Of a stretch of DNA of 64,000 nucleotides, positions 1 through 9,669 are shown piece after piece. The stretch spans positions 1,674,001 through 1,738,000 of the forward strand of contig NZ_CP035281.1 of assembly GCF_004103735.1 (NCBI RefSeq). Reading direction: 5' to 3'. The notes beneath the pieces were generated by a model. That model worked only from the letters and a program-made list of their open reading frames with translations, ran no database searches and had not been told where the DNA came from. Each line of letters opens with the position of its first letter. The stretch's first letter is position 1. A program made the position numbers and the translations under genes. This DNA is from Aminipila luticellarii. GTDB taxonomy: Bacteria > Bacillota > Clostridia > Peptostreptococcales > Anaerovoracaceae.

Positions 1-960
1 AAGGTTATATCTTTCGGCGATTGCGATCAGCTCTTTCACGATATTTTTCCTGCCCAAAGTCACTCTTGAAATATTGACAGAAATTCTGGGGATATTTAAT
101 ATTCCGGCCCGTTTCCACTTTTGCAGCTCCTGACAGGTCGCTTCAAATATGTACATATCCAGTTTTTCAATAAACCCATTTTCTTCGAACAAGGGAATGA
201 ACATCATCGGGGACAGCAGTCCCATCTCCGGATGATGCCATCTTACCAAAACTTCAGCACCGCTCATAGATTCGTCCGACAAGGAGTATTTCGGCTGCAT
301 ACAAAGAACAAATTCACCGTGCAGAAGTCCTGCCTCCATCCCAATCGTAATCTTCTTTTTCAGTTCCATATTCCGATCCATTTCCGGCGTATATTCCGCA
401 ATAGGGTTTCCGACTTTTCCCTTTACCGTTTTCTTTGCTATATTCGCATAATCCAGCATGACCGATATATTTTTCGTGGGCTGATGAATAACGTAAGCTC
501 CAATGCTCAAGGTCAAATCATAATCCGACCCCAAAAGCTGTTTCACATACCACTTTAATTCCTGATCATCTGACAGGGATTCAAATATTCTTTCTTTATT
601 GCAGGTTCTGCTGATAAACACAAAATTATCTGCTGTTCTTCTGGCATTCAGCGTGATTTCTCCCGGCAGAAGCCTTTCTATATGCTCTGCCAAAAGCTTG
701 AGCACCTTATTGCCTGCATCATATCCATAAATATCATTAATATATTTAAAATTATTTACGTCAATACTCACCAGCATAAACTCATCCGGTTTTGCATTAT
801 CCAGCAAAGCTCTGGCATCCACTTGAAATCTGGCTGGGGACGCCTTCCCTGTATTGCTGTCAACGTACAAAAAAGCTTTGAGCTTTCTGTTACTTGTCTC
901 GATGACCAGAAGTAATATGGCTAAAAAAATGATGATCAGCCCGCTCCAATCTTTTATCAT
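1..960 (-). CDS. GGDEF-EAL domain protein, C-terminus cut by window edge
   Basis: Read on the minus strand from ATG at 958-960 with no stop before base 1, so the gene runs off the window. An N-terminal membrane segment (about residues 9-21, LIIIFLAILLLVI) is followed by a GGDEF-like domain (DVNNFKYINDIYGYDAGN at about 70-87) whose signature is RTADNF in place of GGDEF, so diguanylate cyclase activity is unlikely. An EAL-type phosphodiesterase domain follows (QPKYSLS, then AEVLVRW for the usual EAL motif, then HPEMGLLSP and SVNIS); the first Glu of the motif is kept but the rest of the active site lies outside the window. Probably a membrane-bound c-di-GMP effector or phosphodiesterase. It starts 11 bp after ribF, with a GGTGGGG ribosome site, where many Firmicutes carry rpsO. 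Confidence 0.85.
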   Translation of the reverse strand, partial: MIKDWSGLIIIFLAILLLVIETSNRKLKAFLYVDSNTGKASPARFQVDARALLDNAKPDEFMLVSIDVNNFKYINDIYGYDAGNKVLKLLAEHIERLLPGEITLNARRTADNFVFISRTCNKERIFESLSDDQELKWYVKQLLGSDYDLTLSIGAYVIHQPTKNISVMLDYANIAKKTVKGKVGNPIAEYTPEMDRNMELKKKITIGMEAGLLHGEFVLCMQPKYSLSDESMSGAEVLVRWHHPEMGLLSPMMFIPLFEENGFIEKLDMYIFEATCQELQKWKRAGILNIPRISVNISRVTLGRKNIVKELIAIAERYNL

Positions 961-971
961 ATACCCCACCG

Positions 972-1901
972 CTATCTAGTTCTTCTATGATAATCTTTTG
1001 CCATAATACAATCGCTTGTAATCTGCTTAGATAATTCCTCTACACTTGCAAACTTTCTTTCATCTCTGGTCTTTTCCAGAAATTCGACACGAATCGTCTT
1101 GCCGTATAACTCTTTATTAAAATTAAAGATATGAGTTTCCACATTTTTTTTATAGTTCCCGATTGTCGGTTTCACACCTACATTGGTTACGCTTGGATAT
1201 CTCTTGCCGTTATAGGTGCAATACGTAACATATACACCGTTTGGAGGAGTCACCATACTTTCGTCAATAATCAGGTTTGAGGTGGGAAATCCGATGGTTC
1301 GTCCGATTTTATTGCCAACCACCACCTCACCACCTATGGCATAATTCCTGCCCATATATTTCATGCACTGATCTACTCTTCCTTCTGCTATCAGATTCCT
1401 GATAAAGGTGCTGCTCACTAAATTGCCGTCGATTTGAAACGGTTCCAATACGTGAATGCCAAAACCCTTTTGTATCCCCTCGTGCATTAAAACTTCCGGT
1501 GTGCCTTCTGCCTTGTACCCAAATTTGTAATTAAAGCCGCAATAAGCCTGCTTCATATTGAACTTTCCAATCAAAACGTGATCTATAAAATCAATGGGCT
1601 TCATCTGGCGTATCTGTTCATCAAAAGGAATATTAAATAAATAGTCTACTCCTAAATTTTCAATAATCTTTGCCTTTTCATCAAAATATAAAATATTTTT
1701 AACAATAAGCTCACCGCAGTTCACATTCTTGGGATGATTTGAAAAAGTAAAAACAGCACTTTTTAAGTTAGCTGCTTCTGCTGTTTTTACAGTCCTTGCA
1801 ATAAGAGCCTGATGCCCTTTATGCACCCCATCAAAATTTCCTAGGGCAACTACAGTATTTTCTATATTCTTAATTTCGTCTAACCTGTTGAAAATGATCA
1901 T
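972..1901 (-). CDS. ribF: Bifunctional riboflavin kinase / FAD synthetase
   Basis: Makes FMN from riboflavin and FAD from FMN in the cytoplasm. The 309 residues match the family length. The N-terminal adenylyltransferase domain shows VVALGNFDGVHKGHQ (about 17-31), the nucleotide-binding HxGH-type motif; the C-terminal flavokinase domain shows GNKIGRTIGFPTSNL (about 196-210) with the conserved GxxxGRTIGFPTxN core. It lies 3 bp after truB, the usual Firmicutes arrangement, and is the last translation-operon gene before the GGDEF-EAL gene. Start chosen at MIIFNRL with AGAGGAT upstream. No FMN riboswitch is visible in front of it. Confidence 0.96.
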   Translation of the reverse strand: MIIFNRLDEIKNIENTVVALGNFDGVHKGHQALIARTVKTAEAANLKSAVFTFSNHPKNVNCGELIVKNILYFDEKAKIIENLGVDYLFNIPFDEQIRQMKPIDFIDHVLIGKFNMKQAYCGFNYKFGYKAEGTPEVLMHEGIQKGFGIHVLEPFQIDGNLVSSTFIRNLIAEGRVDQCMKYMGRNYAIGGEVVVGNKIGRTIGFPTSNLIIDESMVTPPNGVYVTYCTYNGKRYPSVTNVGVKPTIGNYKKNVETHIFNFNKELYGKTIRVEFLEKTRDERKFASVEELSKQITSDCIMAKDYHRRTR

Positions 1902-1904
1902 TTT

Positions 1905-2948
1905 TTATCCTCTGCCAAATACCTTATCTGCTTTAAAATTCTTCGTATGTTCATTAAAAAAAGCCACTCCGAGAAAGGCTTCTCTGCCGTTTATGTCCAT
2001 ATAAGCGTTATACGCCTGCCTGAATTCATTTCTGACTTCAATCGGGGGCTTTTCCTCCATGAATTGGGGATAGCTTTTGACGGTTACCTGTTTTTCATTG
2101 ACATAGCCCCCATCGCAAAACCATTTTACTCGATCTTCATCTACTATGATTTTGCCAAAATGGGTCAATGGAAAATCCACAGGCACAATAAAGCGGTTCA
2201 GCTCTTCCGGTAGTGCTCTGGCATATTCTACAATTCTGCCTGTATCCGGATCTCTTTTATCCTGCCCCTGTTTCAGTGCTTTTAAGCTCTCCAGATCCAC
2301 CGATTTTTCCACCGTAAAGGCTCCGCTGGCCGTTCTGATCAGGCCGCTCATGCATGCCCCGCATTTTAAGGCTGCACCGATATCTCTGCACATGGAACGA
2401 ATATAGGTTCCCTTTGAGCATGTGACCTCAAAGGTAAATTTTTTCTCATCCAGGGAGAGTTCCTTTAAGCTTATATCTTTAATATACACCCGCCTTGAAA
2501 CGATTTCAACTGTTTCCCCTGCTCTGGCATATTCGTAGAGCTTGCGTCCGTTTACTTTCAGGGCGGAATATTTAGGCGGTATCTGCTCTATCAACCCCTT
2601 AAAGGTTTCCAACGTACGCTTTACCGTTTCCTCCGAGATATTTCCATTCTGGATCAATTCTTCGGTCCCGGCTATATTTTCTGAGACCGTTTCTCCCCAT
2701 ACATCAAGCGTATCTGTTTCTATTCCAAGAAGGATTTCACAAGTATATTTTTTCAAGTCCAAATCGAGATATTCGGTTATCCTTGCGGCACTTCCTATGC
2801 AGACAGGCAGAACCCCCGTAGCCATTGGATCCAGCGTTCCTGTATGACCGACACGCTTTATCCCGGTCAAACTTCTTACAATATTGACACAATCGTGGGA
2901 AGTGTAATTCTTTGGCTTATTAATATTAATAATTCCCTGTTCTATCAT
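1905..2948 (-). CDS. truB: tRNA pseudouridine-55 synthase
   Basis: Isomerises U55 in the T-loop of tRNAs. The N-terminus IININKPKNYTSHDCVN and RVGHTGTLDPMATGVLPV (about 33-50) carry the TruB signature with the catalytic Asp in GTLDP. KGTYIRSMCRDIG (about 185-197) is the second conserved block. At 347 residues it is longer than the usual ~300; the extra length is in the C-terminal region (about 260-347), which ends in a PUA-like segment followed by a short tail. It is 3 bp from both nrnA and ribF, inside the nusA-infB operon. Confidence 0.96.
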   Translation of the reverse strand: MIEQGIININKPKNYTSHDCVNIVRSLTGIKRVGHTGTLDPMATGVLPVCIGSAARITEYLDLDLKKYTCEILLGIETDTLDVWGETVSENIAGTEELIQNGNISEETVKRTLETFKGLIEQIPPKYSALKVNGRKLYEYARAGETVEIVSRRVYIKDISLKELSLDEKKFTFEVTCSKGTYIRSMCRDIGAALKCGACMSGLIRTASGAFTVEKSVDLESLKALKQGQDKRDPDTGRIVEYARALPEELNRFIVPVDFPLTHFGKIIVDEDRVKWFCDGGYVNEKQVTVKSYPQFMEEKPPIEVRNEFRQAYNAYMDINGREAFLGVAFFNEHTKNFKADKVFGRG

Positions 2949-2951
2949 TTG

Positions 2952-3935
2952 CTACCCTTTCAGATATTCTTCTGCTAACCGCATCATTTCCTGCTTTGTG
3001 TCTTCATAGCTTTTCATCACCGTGCAGCCTGCCGCTCTGGCATGGCCGCCCCCATTCAGCTTCTGACTTATTTCCGCTACATTAATATATTTCTTGGAAC
3101 GCATGCTGACCTTGCACTTCTCCCGGCTCACTTCTTTTACAAAAATAGCGAGTTCTATCCCTGAAATATCGCGTAAGGTTTCAACCATGCCTTCTGTTTC
3201 TTCCATCCTGCCTTCCGTTTCCTCCAGCATTTCCTGTGTCACACCGCAAATAGCAGCTTCTCCGCCGGCAAATACGGTTATCTGTTCTAATATTTTTGTT
3301 TGAAGAAGCAGTTTTTCCAGCCGGTTGTTTTGATAAAGCTCCACACTGATTTCATTATAATCGACCCCATAATCCCACAATTCGGCTGCAATCAGGTGCG
3401 TTCTTTTCGTGGTATTGGAGTACTGGAAATTACCTGTATCCGTAGTAATTGCGGCAAATATAGCCGAAGCAATGTCTTTATCCACCTCTACAGGCAATTC
3501 CTTTAGCAATTCATATATGATTTCACCTGTGGCGGAAGCTGTCGGGTCTATAAAATTAAAATCAGCAAAAGGTTCCGTTGTAACATGATGATCAATACAC
3601 CCCTTTTGCTTTCCTTCAAAAAACTTTTCTTTTCTTTCCCTGAACCGATCCACATCACCACAGTCAATGCACAGACAAATATCAGGATTCTCTATAATAT
3701 GATTATCGTAGGTACAATAGCCTTTGTCCAAAAACCGCAAAAAAGCCGCCACATCATCTTCAATAAGGATATGCGCCTGCTTTCCAAGTTTTCGGAGTGC
3801 TATACACAGAGCCACGGAAGACCCCAGCGTGTCGCCGTCCATATTGATATGGGTAAACAGCAACACACTTCTTGAAGCCATCAAAATCTCTGCAATTTCT
3901 TTTAATGTATTATTTGCTTTATTCATCTTCTTCAT
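2952..3935 (-). CDS. nrnA: DHH-family bifunctional oligoribonuclease / PAP phosphatase NrnA
   Basis: Degrades nano-RNAs and dephosphorylates pAp. The DHH domain shows FTHINMDGDTLGSSVAL (about 27-43), CIDCGD (about 89-94) and the name-giving DHH in CIDHHVTTEPF; the C-terminal DHHA1 domain ends with GGGHARAAGC. Metal ligands are all present. The start at 3935 overlaps the end of rbfA by 17 bp; an ATG three codons in (3926) is an alternative since neither has a strong ribosome site. The gene sits between rbfA and truB, as in many Firmicutes. Confidence 0.94.
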   Translation of the reverse strand: MKKMNKANNTLKEIAEILMASRSVLLFTHINMDGDTLGSSVALCIALRKLGKQAHILIEDDVAAFLRFLDKGYCTYDNHIIENPDICLCIDCGDVDRFRERKEKFFEGKQKGCIDHHVTTEPFADFNFIDPTASATGEIIYELLKELPVEVDKDIASAIFAAITTDTGNFQYSNTTKRTHLIAAELWDYGVDYNEISVELYQNNRLEKLLLQTKILEQITVFAGGEAAICGVTQEMLEETEGRMEETEGMVETLRDISGIELAIFVKEVSREKCKVSMRSKKYINVAEISQKLNGGGHARAAGCTVMKSYEDTKQEMMRLAEEYLKG

Positions 3936-4326
3936 CCGGTTCTTCTTCTTTATAATTCTCTATTCCCAGACTGCTTATCAATTCTGAAATATGCCTTCCA
4001 TACTCCATGGAAGTATCCATCTTAAAAATCAGTTCAGGAACATGTCTTAATTTAATACTCTTACCAATTTCCCTTTTTATCAGACCTTTTGCACTTTTAA
4101 AAGCGGCAAGGACCTCTTCTCTTTCCTTCTGTGCCTTTTCTTCATCGTTACTGCTGTTCAGTACGGTAACGTATACCGTAGCATAACTGCCGTCAGAGGT
4201 GACCTCCACAGCAGATATGCTAACAAATCCTGATAATCTTGGGTCTTTAATTTCTCGCAGAAGTAATTCTCCAATCAATTTTTTAATTTCTTCACCGAGA
4301 CGGCCTTGTCTATACCCTTTACCCAT
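3919..4326 (-). CDS. rbfA: Ribosome-binding factor A
   Basis: Small KH-like protein needed for late 30S subunit maturation and 16S rRNA 5'-end processing. Length 135 residues, family-typical, with RLGEEIKKLIGELLLREIKDPRL near the N-terminus and VSISAVEVTSDGSYATVYVTVL in the core; the C-terminus is acidic (EEEPDEEDE). An upstream in-frame TTG at 4332 exists, but the ATG at 4326 has the better spacing to the AGGAAGG ribosome site. It follows infB by 14 bp and overlaps nrnA. Confidence 0.94.
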   Translation of the reverse strand: MGKGYRQGRLGEEIKKLIGELLLREIKDPRLSGFVSISAVEVTSDGSYATVYVTVLNSSNDEEKAQKEREEVLAAFKSAKGLIKREIGKSIKLRHVPELIFKMDTSMEYGRHISELISSLGIENYKEEEPDEEDE

Positions 4327-4340
4327 TACCAATTACCTTC

Positions 4341-7289
4341 CTATTTTCTTTCTACCTCTACCATCTGGAAGCATTCGATAATGTCCCCTTCCTTCAGGTC
4401 ATTGTAATTTTCAAAACCAATACCGCATTCAAATCCATGCTGTACTTCTCTTGCATCATCCTTAAATCTCTTCAAAGATGAAATCTTGCCTTCGTGGTAA
4501 ACGATACCATCACGAACCAAACGGATATCCGCATTTCTTACGACCTTACCTTCCGTTACATACGCTCCGGCAACCGTACCGACTCCCGGTACTTTAAAGG
4601 TGGTTCTCACTTCTACTTTACCCAAAAGCTCCTCTTTAAATTCAGGATCCAGCATACCCTTCATAGCGGCTTCCACATCATCTATCACATTGTAGATAAC
4701 TCTGTACGTTCTGATTTCAACGCCTTCCCGCTCTGCCATAGTGGAAACTGCCGTACTTGGCCTTACATTAAATCCAATAATGACCGCTCCGGAAGTGCCC
4801 GCCAGCATTACATCGGACTCTGTTATCGTTCCTACGCCGGAATGGATGATCTTAACCCGAACATTTTCGTTTTTAAGTTTTTCAAGGGAGGATTCCAATG
4901 CTCCCACGGAGCCCTGTACATCCCCTTTGATGATCAGGTTCAGTTCTTTTATTTCACCCTCCTGAATCTGTGAGAATAACTGCTCCAGTGTGGTACTGGA
5001 ATTTCTGGCAAGAACTTCTTCTCTCAGTTTCACCTTTCTGGACTCGGCAATTTCTCTCGCCACTTTATCTTCCTGAACGGCATGGAACACATCTCCGGCT
5101 TCCGGAACATCTGTCAGACCTAAAATCTCAACAGCTGTAGCCGGGCCGGCCTTTTTGATGGTATCTCCCTTAAAGTTGGTCATCAGCCTGATTCTTCCGC
5201 TGCTGGTTCCCGCAACTACGCTCATACCGGACTGAAGAGTCCCGTTGGTTACAAGCAGGGTAGCAACCGGACCCTTTGATTTGTCCAGTCTCGCTTCGAT
5301 AACCGAACCCATAGCAAGTCTGTTCGGATTTGCCTTAAGTTCCATAACTTCTGCTTGAAGCAGTACCATTTCCAGCAGATTTACAATACCTTCACCTGAT
5401 TTTGCGGAAACAGGAACCGCAATGGTATCCCCGCCCCAAGCTTCAACCAGTATGCCGTACTCCGTCAAATCCTGCATGACCTTATCTGGATTTGCTCCCG
5501 GCTTATCAATTTTATTGATTGCTACGATAATCGGAACACCTGCCGCCTTAGCATGGCTGATCGACTCTATAGTCTGCGGTTTAACACTGTCATCTGCCGC
5601 AACGACCAAAATGGCAATATCCGCACCGTGAGCCCCTCTGGCTCTCATGGCAGTAAAGGCTTCATGTCCCGGTGTATCTAAGAATACAATTTTCTGTCCG
5701 TTTATCATAACCTCTGAGGCACCGATGTGCTGAGTAATTCCACCGGATTCGGAGGCAGTCACATTGGTCTTTCGGATGGCATCCAGCAGGGAAGTCTTCC
5801 CGTGGTCTACGTGACCCATAACCGTCACAATCGGCGGTCTCGGCTTTAGATCTTCCGGCTTATCTTCAAAGGTCTCCAGGCCTTCTTCAATGGTTTCTTC
5901 CTCCACGTTGCCGATTACAATGTTCACACCCAGTTCATCAGCCAATACCAGAACCGTATCTTCGTCAATATTCTGGTTTATATTTGCCATAATGCCCAGC
6001 TTCATCAGCTTCATGATTACGGTTGAAGTAGATATTTCAAGCTGCTCACAAAAACCGGCTACGGTTATCGGCACATTGATTACCTTTGTTCCTACTGGAA
6101 GCTCTTCCATGCTTACTTCTGGCTCCTCTACTACCTTTGGTCTCTGTTGGTGTCTTTTTGGCTTCGGTGCCTTTTCAAGGGATCTTGTTTTTGTCCCCTG
6201 CTTTGGCTTTCCGCCCTTCTCTAATTTAGCAAATTTGTCTCTTTCCTTATCCTTTTCTTTCTCGTCTCTCTTTATAGTAGGCTTTGAAACAATAGGTGCC
6301 GGAATATCGCTTCCCTTGTCGTGAGCCCGGTCGTTTCTCTGGAATGGCTTTTTATCATTGTTTCTATGATCCCTTGAGTCCGAATCCTTATCTTTATTAT
6401 AATAAGGCCTGTCTCCCGCTGCTCTCGGCGGTCTGCTGTCATTATTTCTCGGATAATTTCCCCTGCCGTCGTTTCGGTAATCTCTTCTCGGTCCATTATC
6501 ATTTTTACCGTCCCGATTATCTCTTCTCGGTCCGTTATCGCTTCGATTGTCTCTTCTTGGTCCGTTATGGTTATCATTTCTTCCGTCCCGTCTCTGATAG
6601 TCATTTCTGGAACCGTTCTGTCTGTTCTCTTCCGTTTTTCCCTGTTCTCTTCTCTGGGCTTCGGCCTTTCGCTTTGCTTCAGCCTTTTCCTTCTCGATTC
6701 TTTCCGCTTCAGGATCAAACTTCTTAAGAATCTTCAGTTTCTGAGGTCCCTCCTGAATCGGTTCAGGCTTTTCCGGTTCCTGCTTTTTCTGCTCCTTGAC
6801 TTCTTCCTTTTTTATCTCGGACACCTTTGCTTTCTCTACTGGATGCTGTGCCTGTTTCTCTTCAAACTCTTTCGGCACCACTGGTTTTCCCACCGGAGGT
6901 TTCGATTTTGCCGTTTCCATATCCTTTGGTACCGGTTTTCCCACAGGCGGTTTTTGTACCGGTGCACTTTTCCCCTGATTTTTTGTTGGATGCTGCGCCT
7001 TTGCCGTTTTAGATGCAGGACTTACTGTCAATTTTGCTGCTGCCTTCACTACGATTCTCGGTTCCTCCTCTATTTCTTCTTTCTCTACTTTCTTCGGTGC
7101 GGCTTTAACAATCTTTGTCTCCGCACTGGACCTGCTCTTATTTATTGTATTTCTCACTGAAATTGCATCAATATCAGATAGTCCGCTCATATGACTTTTT
7201 GCTTCAATCCCCATCGCATTGATTTTCTCCAGCAATTCTTTGCTGTTCATATTCAATTCCTTTGCCAATTCATGGATTTTTATTGTCAT
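4341..7289 (-). CDS. infB: Translation initiation factor IF-2
   Basis: GTPase that brings fMet-tRNA to the 30S complex. N-terminal IF2_N helix-bundle ([23 protein letters not shown]), then a long charged linker, a second IF2_N-like module (about 405-455), the G domain with GHVDHGKTS (G1, about 493-501), DTPGHE (G3) and NKID (G4), and domains II-IV. Total 982 residues. The linker (about 205-330) is made of repeats rich in Arg, Asn and Asp (RRDNR, RNDGR, NGPRRD), clearly low complexity; this is common in IF-2 linkers though the Asn/Arg bias is strong here. AAGGAGG ribosome site 7 bp before ATG. Lies between ylxQ and rbfA. Confidence 0.97.
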   Translation of the reverse strand: MTIKIHELAKELNMNSKELLEKINAMGIEAKSHMSGLSDIDAISVRNTINKSRSSAETKIVKAAPKKVEKEEIEEEPRIVVKAAAKLTVSPASKTAKAQHPTKNQGKSAPVQKPPVGKPVPKDMETAKSKPPVGKPVVPKEFEEKQAQHPVEKAKVSEIKKEEVKEQKKQEPEKPEPIQEGPQKLKILKKFDPEAERIEKEKAEAKRKAEAQRREQGKTEENRQNGSRNDYQRRDGRNDNHNGPRRDNRSDNGPRRDNRDGKNDNGPRRDYRNDGRGNYPRNNDSRPPRAAGDRPYYNKDKDSDSRDHRNNDKKPFQRNDRAHDKGSDIPAPIVSKPTIKRDEKEKDKERDKFAKLEKGGKPKQGTKTRSLEKAPKPKRHQQRPKVVEEPEVSMEELPVGTKVINVPITVAGFCEQLEISTSTVIMKLMKLGIMANINQNIDEDTVLVLADELGVNIVIGNVEEETIEEGLETFEDKPEDLKPRPPIVTVMGHVDHGKTSLLDAIRKTNVTASESGGITQHIGASEVMINGQKIVFLDTPGHEAFTAMRARGAHGADIAILVVAADDSVKPQTIESISHAKAAGVPIIVAINKIDKPGANPDKVMQDLTEYGILVEAWGGDTIAVPVSAKSGEGIVNLLEMVLLQAEVMELKANPNRLAMGSVIEARLDKSKGPVATLLVTNGTLQSGMSVVAGTSSGRIRLMTNFKGDTIKKAGPATAVEILGLTDVPEAGDVFHAVQEDKVAREIAESRKVKLREEVLARNSSTTLEQLFSQIQEGEIKELNLIIKGDVQGSVGALESSLEKLKNENVRVKIIHSGVGTITESDVMLAGTSGAVIIGFNVRPSTAVSTMAEREGVEIRTYRVIYNVIDDVEAAMKGMLDPEFKEELLGKVEVRTTFKVPGVGTVAGAYVTEGKVVRNADIRLVRDGIVYHEGKISSLKRFKDDAREVQHGFECGIGFENYNDLKEGDIIECFQMVEVERK

Positions 7290-7303
7290 TAGAACACCTC
7301 CTT

Positions 7304-7618
7304 CTATATAGACCGATCTTCATCAATCTCTTTTAAAATGACGTTTGCAAAATTTTGATCCGTTATTCCAAATACTCCCCTTCCCGTAGTTCCGCAAGCT
7401 TGTGACAGCTCATCACAGGTGCTGTATATGCGATACACGATATTGCTTTCATTTGCAGAATGAATAAGCTTTTTCACTGTGTTTTCAGAAACATCACCCG
7501 CTATAATTAAAAGTTTTAACTTTTTTTTATTCATAGCCAACAGGCATGTGTTATAGCCCATAATCAAATTTCTTGAGCGTTTAGCAAATCCCAAGTAACT
7601 ATCAATCTTTTTTCTCAT
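7304..7618 (-). CDS. ylxQ: L7Ae-family RNA-binding protein YlxQ
   Basis: 104 residues of the ribosomal L7Ae/L30e fold that binds kink-turn RNA. The family pattern is visible as [21 protein letters not shown] near the N-terminus, [16 protein letters not shown] in the middle and [10 protein letters not shown] toward the end. The exact target RNA in bacteria is not settled. Overlaps the end of ylxR by 17 bp and is followed by infB after 14 bp, the conserved nusA-ylxR-ylxQ-infB order. Confidence 0.9.
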   Translation of the reverse strand: MRKKIDSYLGFAKRSRNLIMGYNTCLLAMNKKKLKLLIIAGDVSENTVKKLIHSANESNIVYRIYSTCDELSQACGTTGRGVFGITDQNFANVILKEIDEDRSI

Positions 7619-7886
7619 ATTTTTTTAATTCCTCAAACAACTTTTCCAGCTGTTCCGAATGGAGTTCCATCTCCAGATTCCGACCTATGGCCTTCCTTTT
7701 CTGTGCTTTTTCAAAGCATTGGGTATTCGGGCACAAATACACGCCCCTTCCTTTTGCTTTTCCTGTTACATCAATAGAAACCTCTCCTCCATATCCGGCG
7801 ATTCGAATCAGCTGATTTTTCGGTTTAGATTCCATGCATCCCACACAGCGCCTCATCGGTATTTTTTTAGCTTTCAAGGCATTCAC
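7602..7886 (-). CDS. ylxR: YlxR / RnpM family RNA-binding protein
   Basis: 94 residues with the family signature PMRRCVGC (about 10-17) and GKAKGRGVYLCPNTQC (about 43-58). The fold is a small RNA-binding domain; work on B. subtilis YlxR (RnpM) links it to modulation of RNase P, which I carry over as family knowledge only. Starts 8 bp after nusA and overlaps ylxQ, so translation is probably coupled. Confidence 0.92.
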   Translation of the reverse strand: MNALKAKKIPMRRCVGCMESKPKNQLIRIAGYGGEVSIDVTGKAKGRGVYLCPNTQCFEKAQKRKAIGRNLEMELHSEQLEKLFEELKKYEKKD

Positions 7887-7894
7887 CCCAATTC

Positions 7895-8998
7895 TTATTC
7901 TTCATCCTCGAAATCATCCAGTGCTTCCTCCGGTTCATCGTATTCAACGATTTCCACAGGGTCTGAAAAATACTGAGAATGACTCTTAATATCAATTTTC
8001 CAACCGCACAGCTTTGCCGCAAGCCGGACATTCTGCCCTTCTTTGCCAATGGCAAGAGACAGCTGATAATCCGGAACAATTGCCACCGCAGTCTTTTCCT
8101 CTTCATTCACAATGACCTTTTCCACTTTAGCCGGACTTAAAGCACTACTGATAAGTTTTTCCGGATCGTCGCTCCAATTAATAATGTCTATCTTTTCGCC
8201 AAACAGCTCGTCAACGATCACCTGAACCCTGCTTCCTCTCGGTCCCACGCATGCTCCTACCGCATCTACGTTTTCATCAAGAGCATACACGGCCATTTTT
8301 GTCCTAGAGCCTGCTTCTCTGGAAATACTTTTTATTTCAATAACACCATCCTGTATTTCCGGCACTTCCAGCTCGAATAACCGCTTAACAAGCCCCGGAT
8401 GGGACCTGGAAAGATATACCTGAGGCCCCTTGGTGGTCTTTTTCACATCCATGATGTACACTTTGATTCTTCCGTTAATTTCATAGGTTTCTCCCGGCAC
8501 CTGCTCTGTTGCGGCCAAAATGCCCTCGGTTTTTCCCATATTTATAAAAATAGTGTCGTTACTTATCCTATGGACCTGCCCTGTAATGATTTCACCCTGT
8601 CTGTTGATGTAATCGTCAAAAATCATTCCCCGCTCTGCTTCTCTGATTCTCTGAACAACTACCTGTTTCGCTGTCTGTGCGGCGATTCTTCCAAAATCCT
8701 TTGGGGTCACCTGATATTCGATGGCATCTCCGATTTTATACCTCGGATCAATTTCCAGTGCATCCTCCAGCGATATTTCTATGAGATCTTCCCAGACCTC
8801 TTCTACCACATCCTTTTTCATAAAAACATCGATGTCGCCTGTTTCTCTGTCGATATTGACTCTCACATTCTGAGAAGTTCCATAGTTCTTTTTATAAGCT
8901 GATACCAATGCAGATTCAATTGCTTCAATAAGGACATCTTTAGAAATTTCTTTTTCTTTCTCAAGTTCTTCGATGGCCTTTATAAATTCTCTGTTCAT
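7895..8998 (-). CDS. nusA: Transcription elongation/termination factor NusA
   Basis: RNA polymerase-binding factor that affects pausing, termination and antitermination. 367 residues: N-terminal polymerase-binding domain (MNREFIKAIEELEKEK), S1 domain (about 135-200, with VHRISNDTIFINMGKTEGIL), and two KH domains (GACVGPRGSRVQVIVDEL at about 247-264; SLAIGKEGQNVRLAAKL at about 314-330). It lacks the extra C-terminal repeats of proteobacterial NusA, as normal for Firmicutes. The C-terminus is acidic. First cistrons of the operon are rimP then nusA. Confidence 0.96.
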   Translation of the reverse strand: MNREFIKAIEELEKEKEISKDVLIEAIESALVSAYKKNYGTSQNVRVNIDRETGDIDVFMKKDVVEEVWEDLIEISLEDALEIDPRYKIGDAIEYQVTPKDFGRIAAQTAKQVVVQRIREAERGMIFDDYINRQGEIITGQVHRISNDTIFINMGKTEGILAATEQVPGETYEINGRIKVYIMDVKKTTKGPQVYLSRSHPGLVKRLFELEVPEIQDGVIEIKSISREAGSRTKMAVYALDENVDAVGACVGPRGSRVQVIVDELFGEKIDIINWSDDPEKLISSALSPAKVEKVIVNEEEKTAVAIVPDYQLSLAIGKEGQNVRLAAKLCGWKIDIKSHSQYFSDPVEIVEYDEPEEALDDFEDEE

Positions 8999-9017
8999 TT
9001 TTCCGCAAAACCTCCTT

Positions 9018-9497
9018 CTAAAATATTACGGCTAATTTTGTTTTAGCTACTTTGCTCATAGGAATTTCTACACGTTTCGTATTTTCATCTATAAGAACAA
9101 GATGCTCCTCTATAATTCCCACAAGCTCTCCTGTGATCTTTTTCTTTCCATCAACCGCCTGATACAAATTGACATCCACCTGTTTTCCCGCATATCTTAT
9201 AAAGTCTTTTTCCTTAAGCAGCTCTCTATCCATTCCTGGAGATGAAATCTCCAGATAATAATTTTGTTCAATCGGATCCGATGCATCCAGTTTTTCGCTT
9301 AAGAACCTGCTTACCATCTCACAATCATCTGTACTGATATATTCTTCCTCAGTGCCTTCGGCTTTATCAATATAAACTCTCAAAAACCAATCTTTTGCTT
9401 CCTTTACAAATTCCACATTATAAAGTTCCAAACTATTTTCCTTTAAAAATGGGGTTAATATTTCTTCAACTAAGTCTTTTATTTTTATCTTAGCCAT
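9018..9497 (-). CDS. rimP: Ribosome maturation factor RimP
   Basis: 159-residue 30S assembly factor. Features LYNVEFVKEAKDWFLRVYIDK (N-terminal domain) and YYLEISSPGMDRELL (the conserved SSPGxxRxL motif, about 81-95), then a C-terminal SH3-like domain. First gene of the rimP-nusA-ylxR-ylxQ-infB-rbfA-nrnA-truB-ribF operon; a hairpin-rich leader lies upstream at 9541-9580. Confidence 0.94.
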   Translation of the reverse strand: MAKIKIKDLVEEILTPFLKENSLELYNVEFVKEAKDWFLRVYIDKAEGTEEEYISTDDCEMVSRFLSEKLDASDPIEQNYYLEISSPGMDRELLKEKDFIRYAGKQVDVNLYQAVDGKKKITGELVGIIEEHLVLIDENTKRVEIPMSKVAKTKLAVIF

Positions 9498-9540
9498 CTC
9501 GTTCCCTTCACATTCTCTCTATTTTCGTCTTCGATTTAAT

Positions 9541-9580
9541 TTCTACAAAAGTAGAAGAGTGGACAATGCCCACTCTTCTA
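9541..9580 (-). promoter_or_regulatory. Alternative hairpins in the rimP-nusA leader
   Basis: An 11-bp perfect inverted repeat (9552-9562 with 9570-9580) lies 44 bp upstream of the rimP start region. Its rimP-proximal arm also carries GTAGAA (9551-9556), which can pair with TTCTAC at 9541-9546, so the two stems exclude each other. No strong U-tract follows, so this may be an attenuator, an RNA-processing site or a simple stabilising stem. The ~170 bases between the ACT gene and rimP otherwise hold only the terminator at 9620-9646; I see no strong promoter match. Confidence 0.4.
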
Positions 9581-9619
9581 AAAATAAGTCTAAAATTAAC
9601 AACTTATTTAAGGATAACA

Positions 9620-9646
9620 TAAAAGGCCTGCAAAAGCAAGCCCTTT
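9620..9646 (-). terminator. Terminator after the ACT-domain gene
   Basis: Imperfect GC-rich stem (arms about 9622-9631 and 9636-9646, loop AAAA) directly after the ACT gene on the minus strand, followed by CTTTTATGTT. It ends the T-box-controlled paaK-ACT transcript. Confidence 0.6.
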
Positions 9647-9669
9647 ATTTTCATTTAAACCCCTGAAAT

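Noticed and set aside
6272-7160. Several open frames on both strands across the infB linker
   Set aside because: They are by-products of the repeated Arg/Asn/Asp codons in the IF-2 linker; the real frame is infB.
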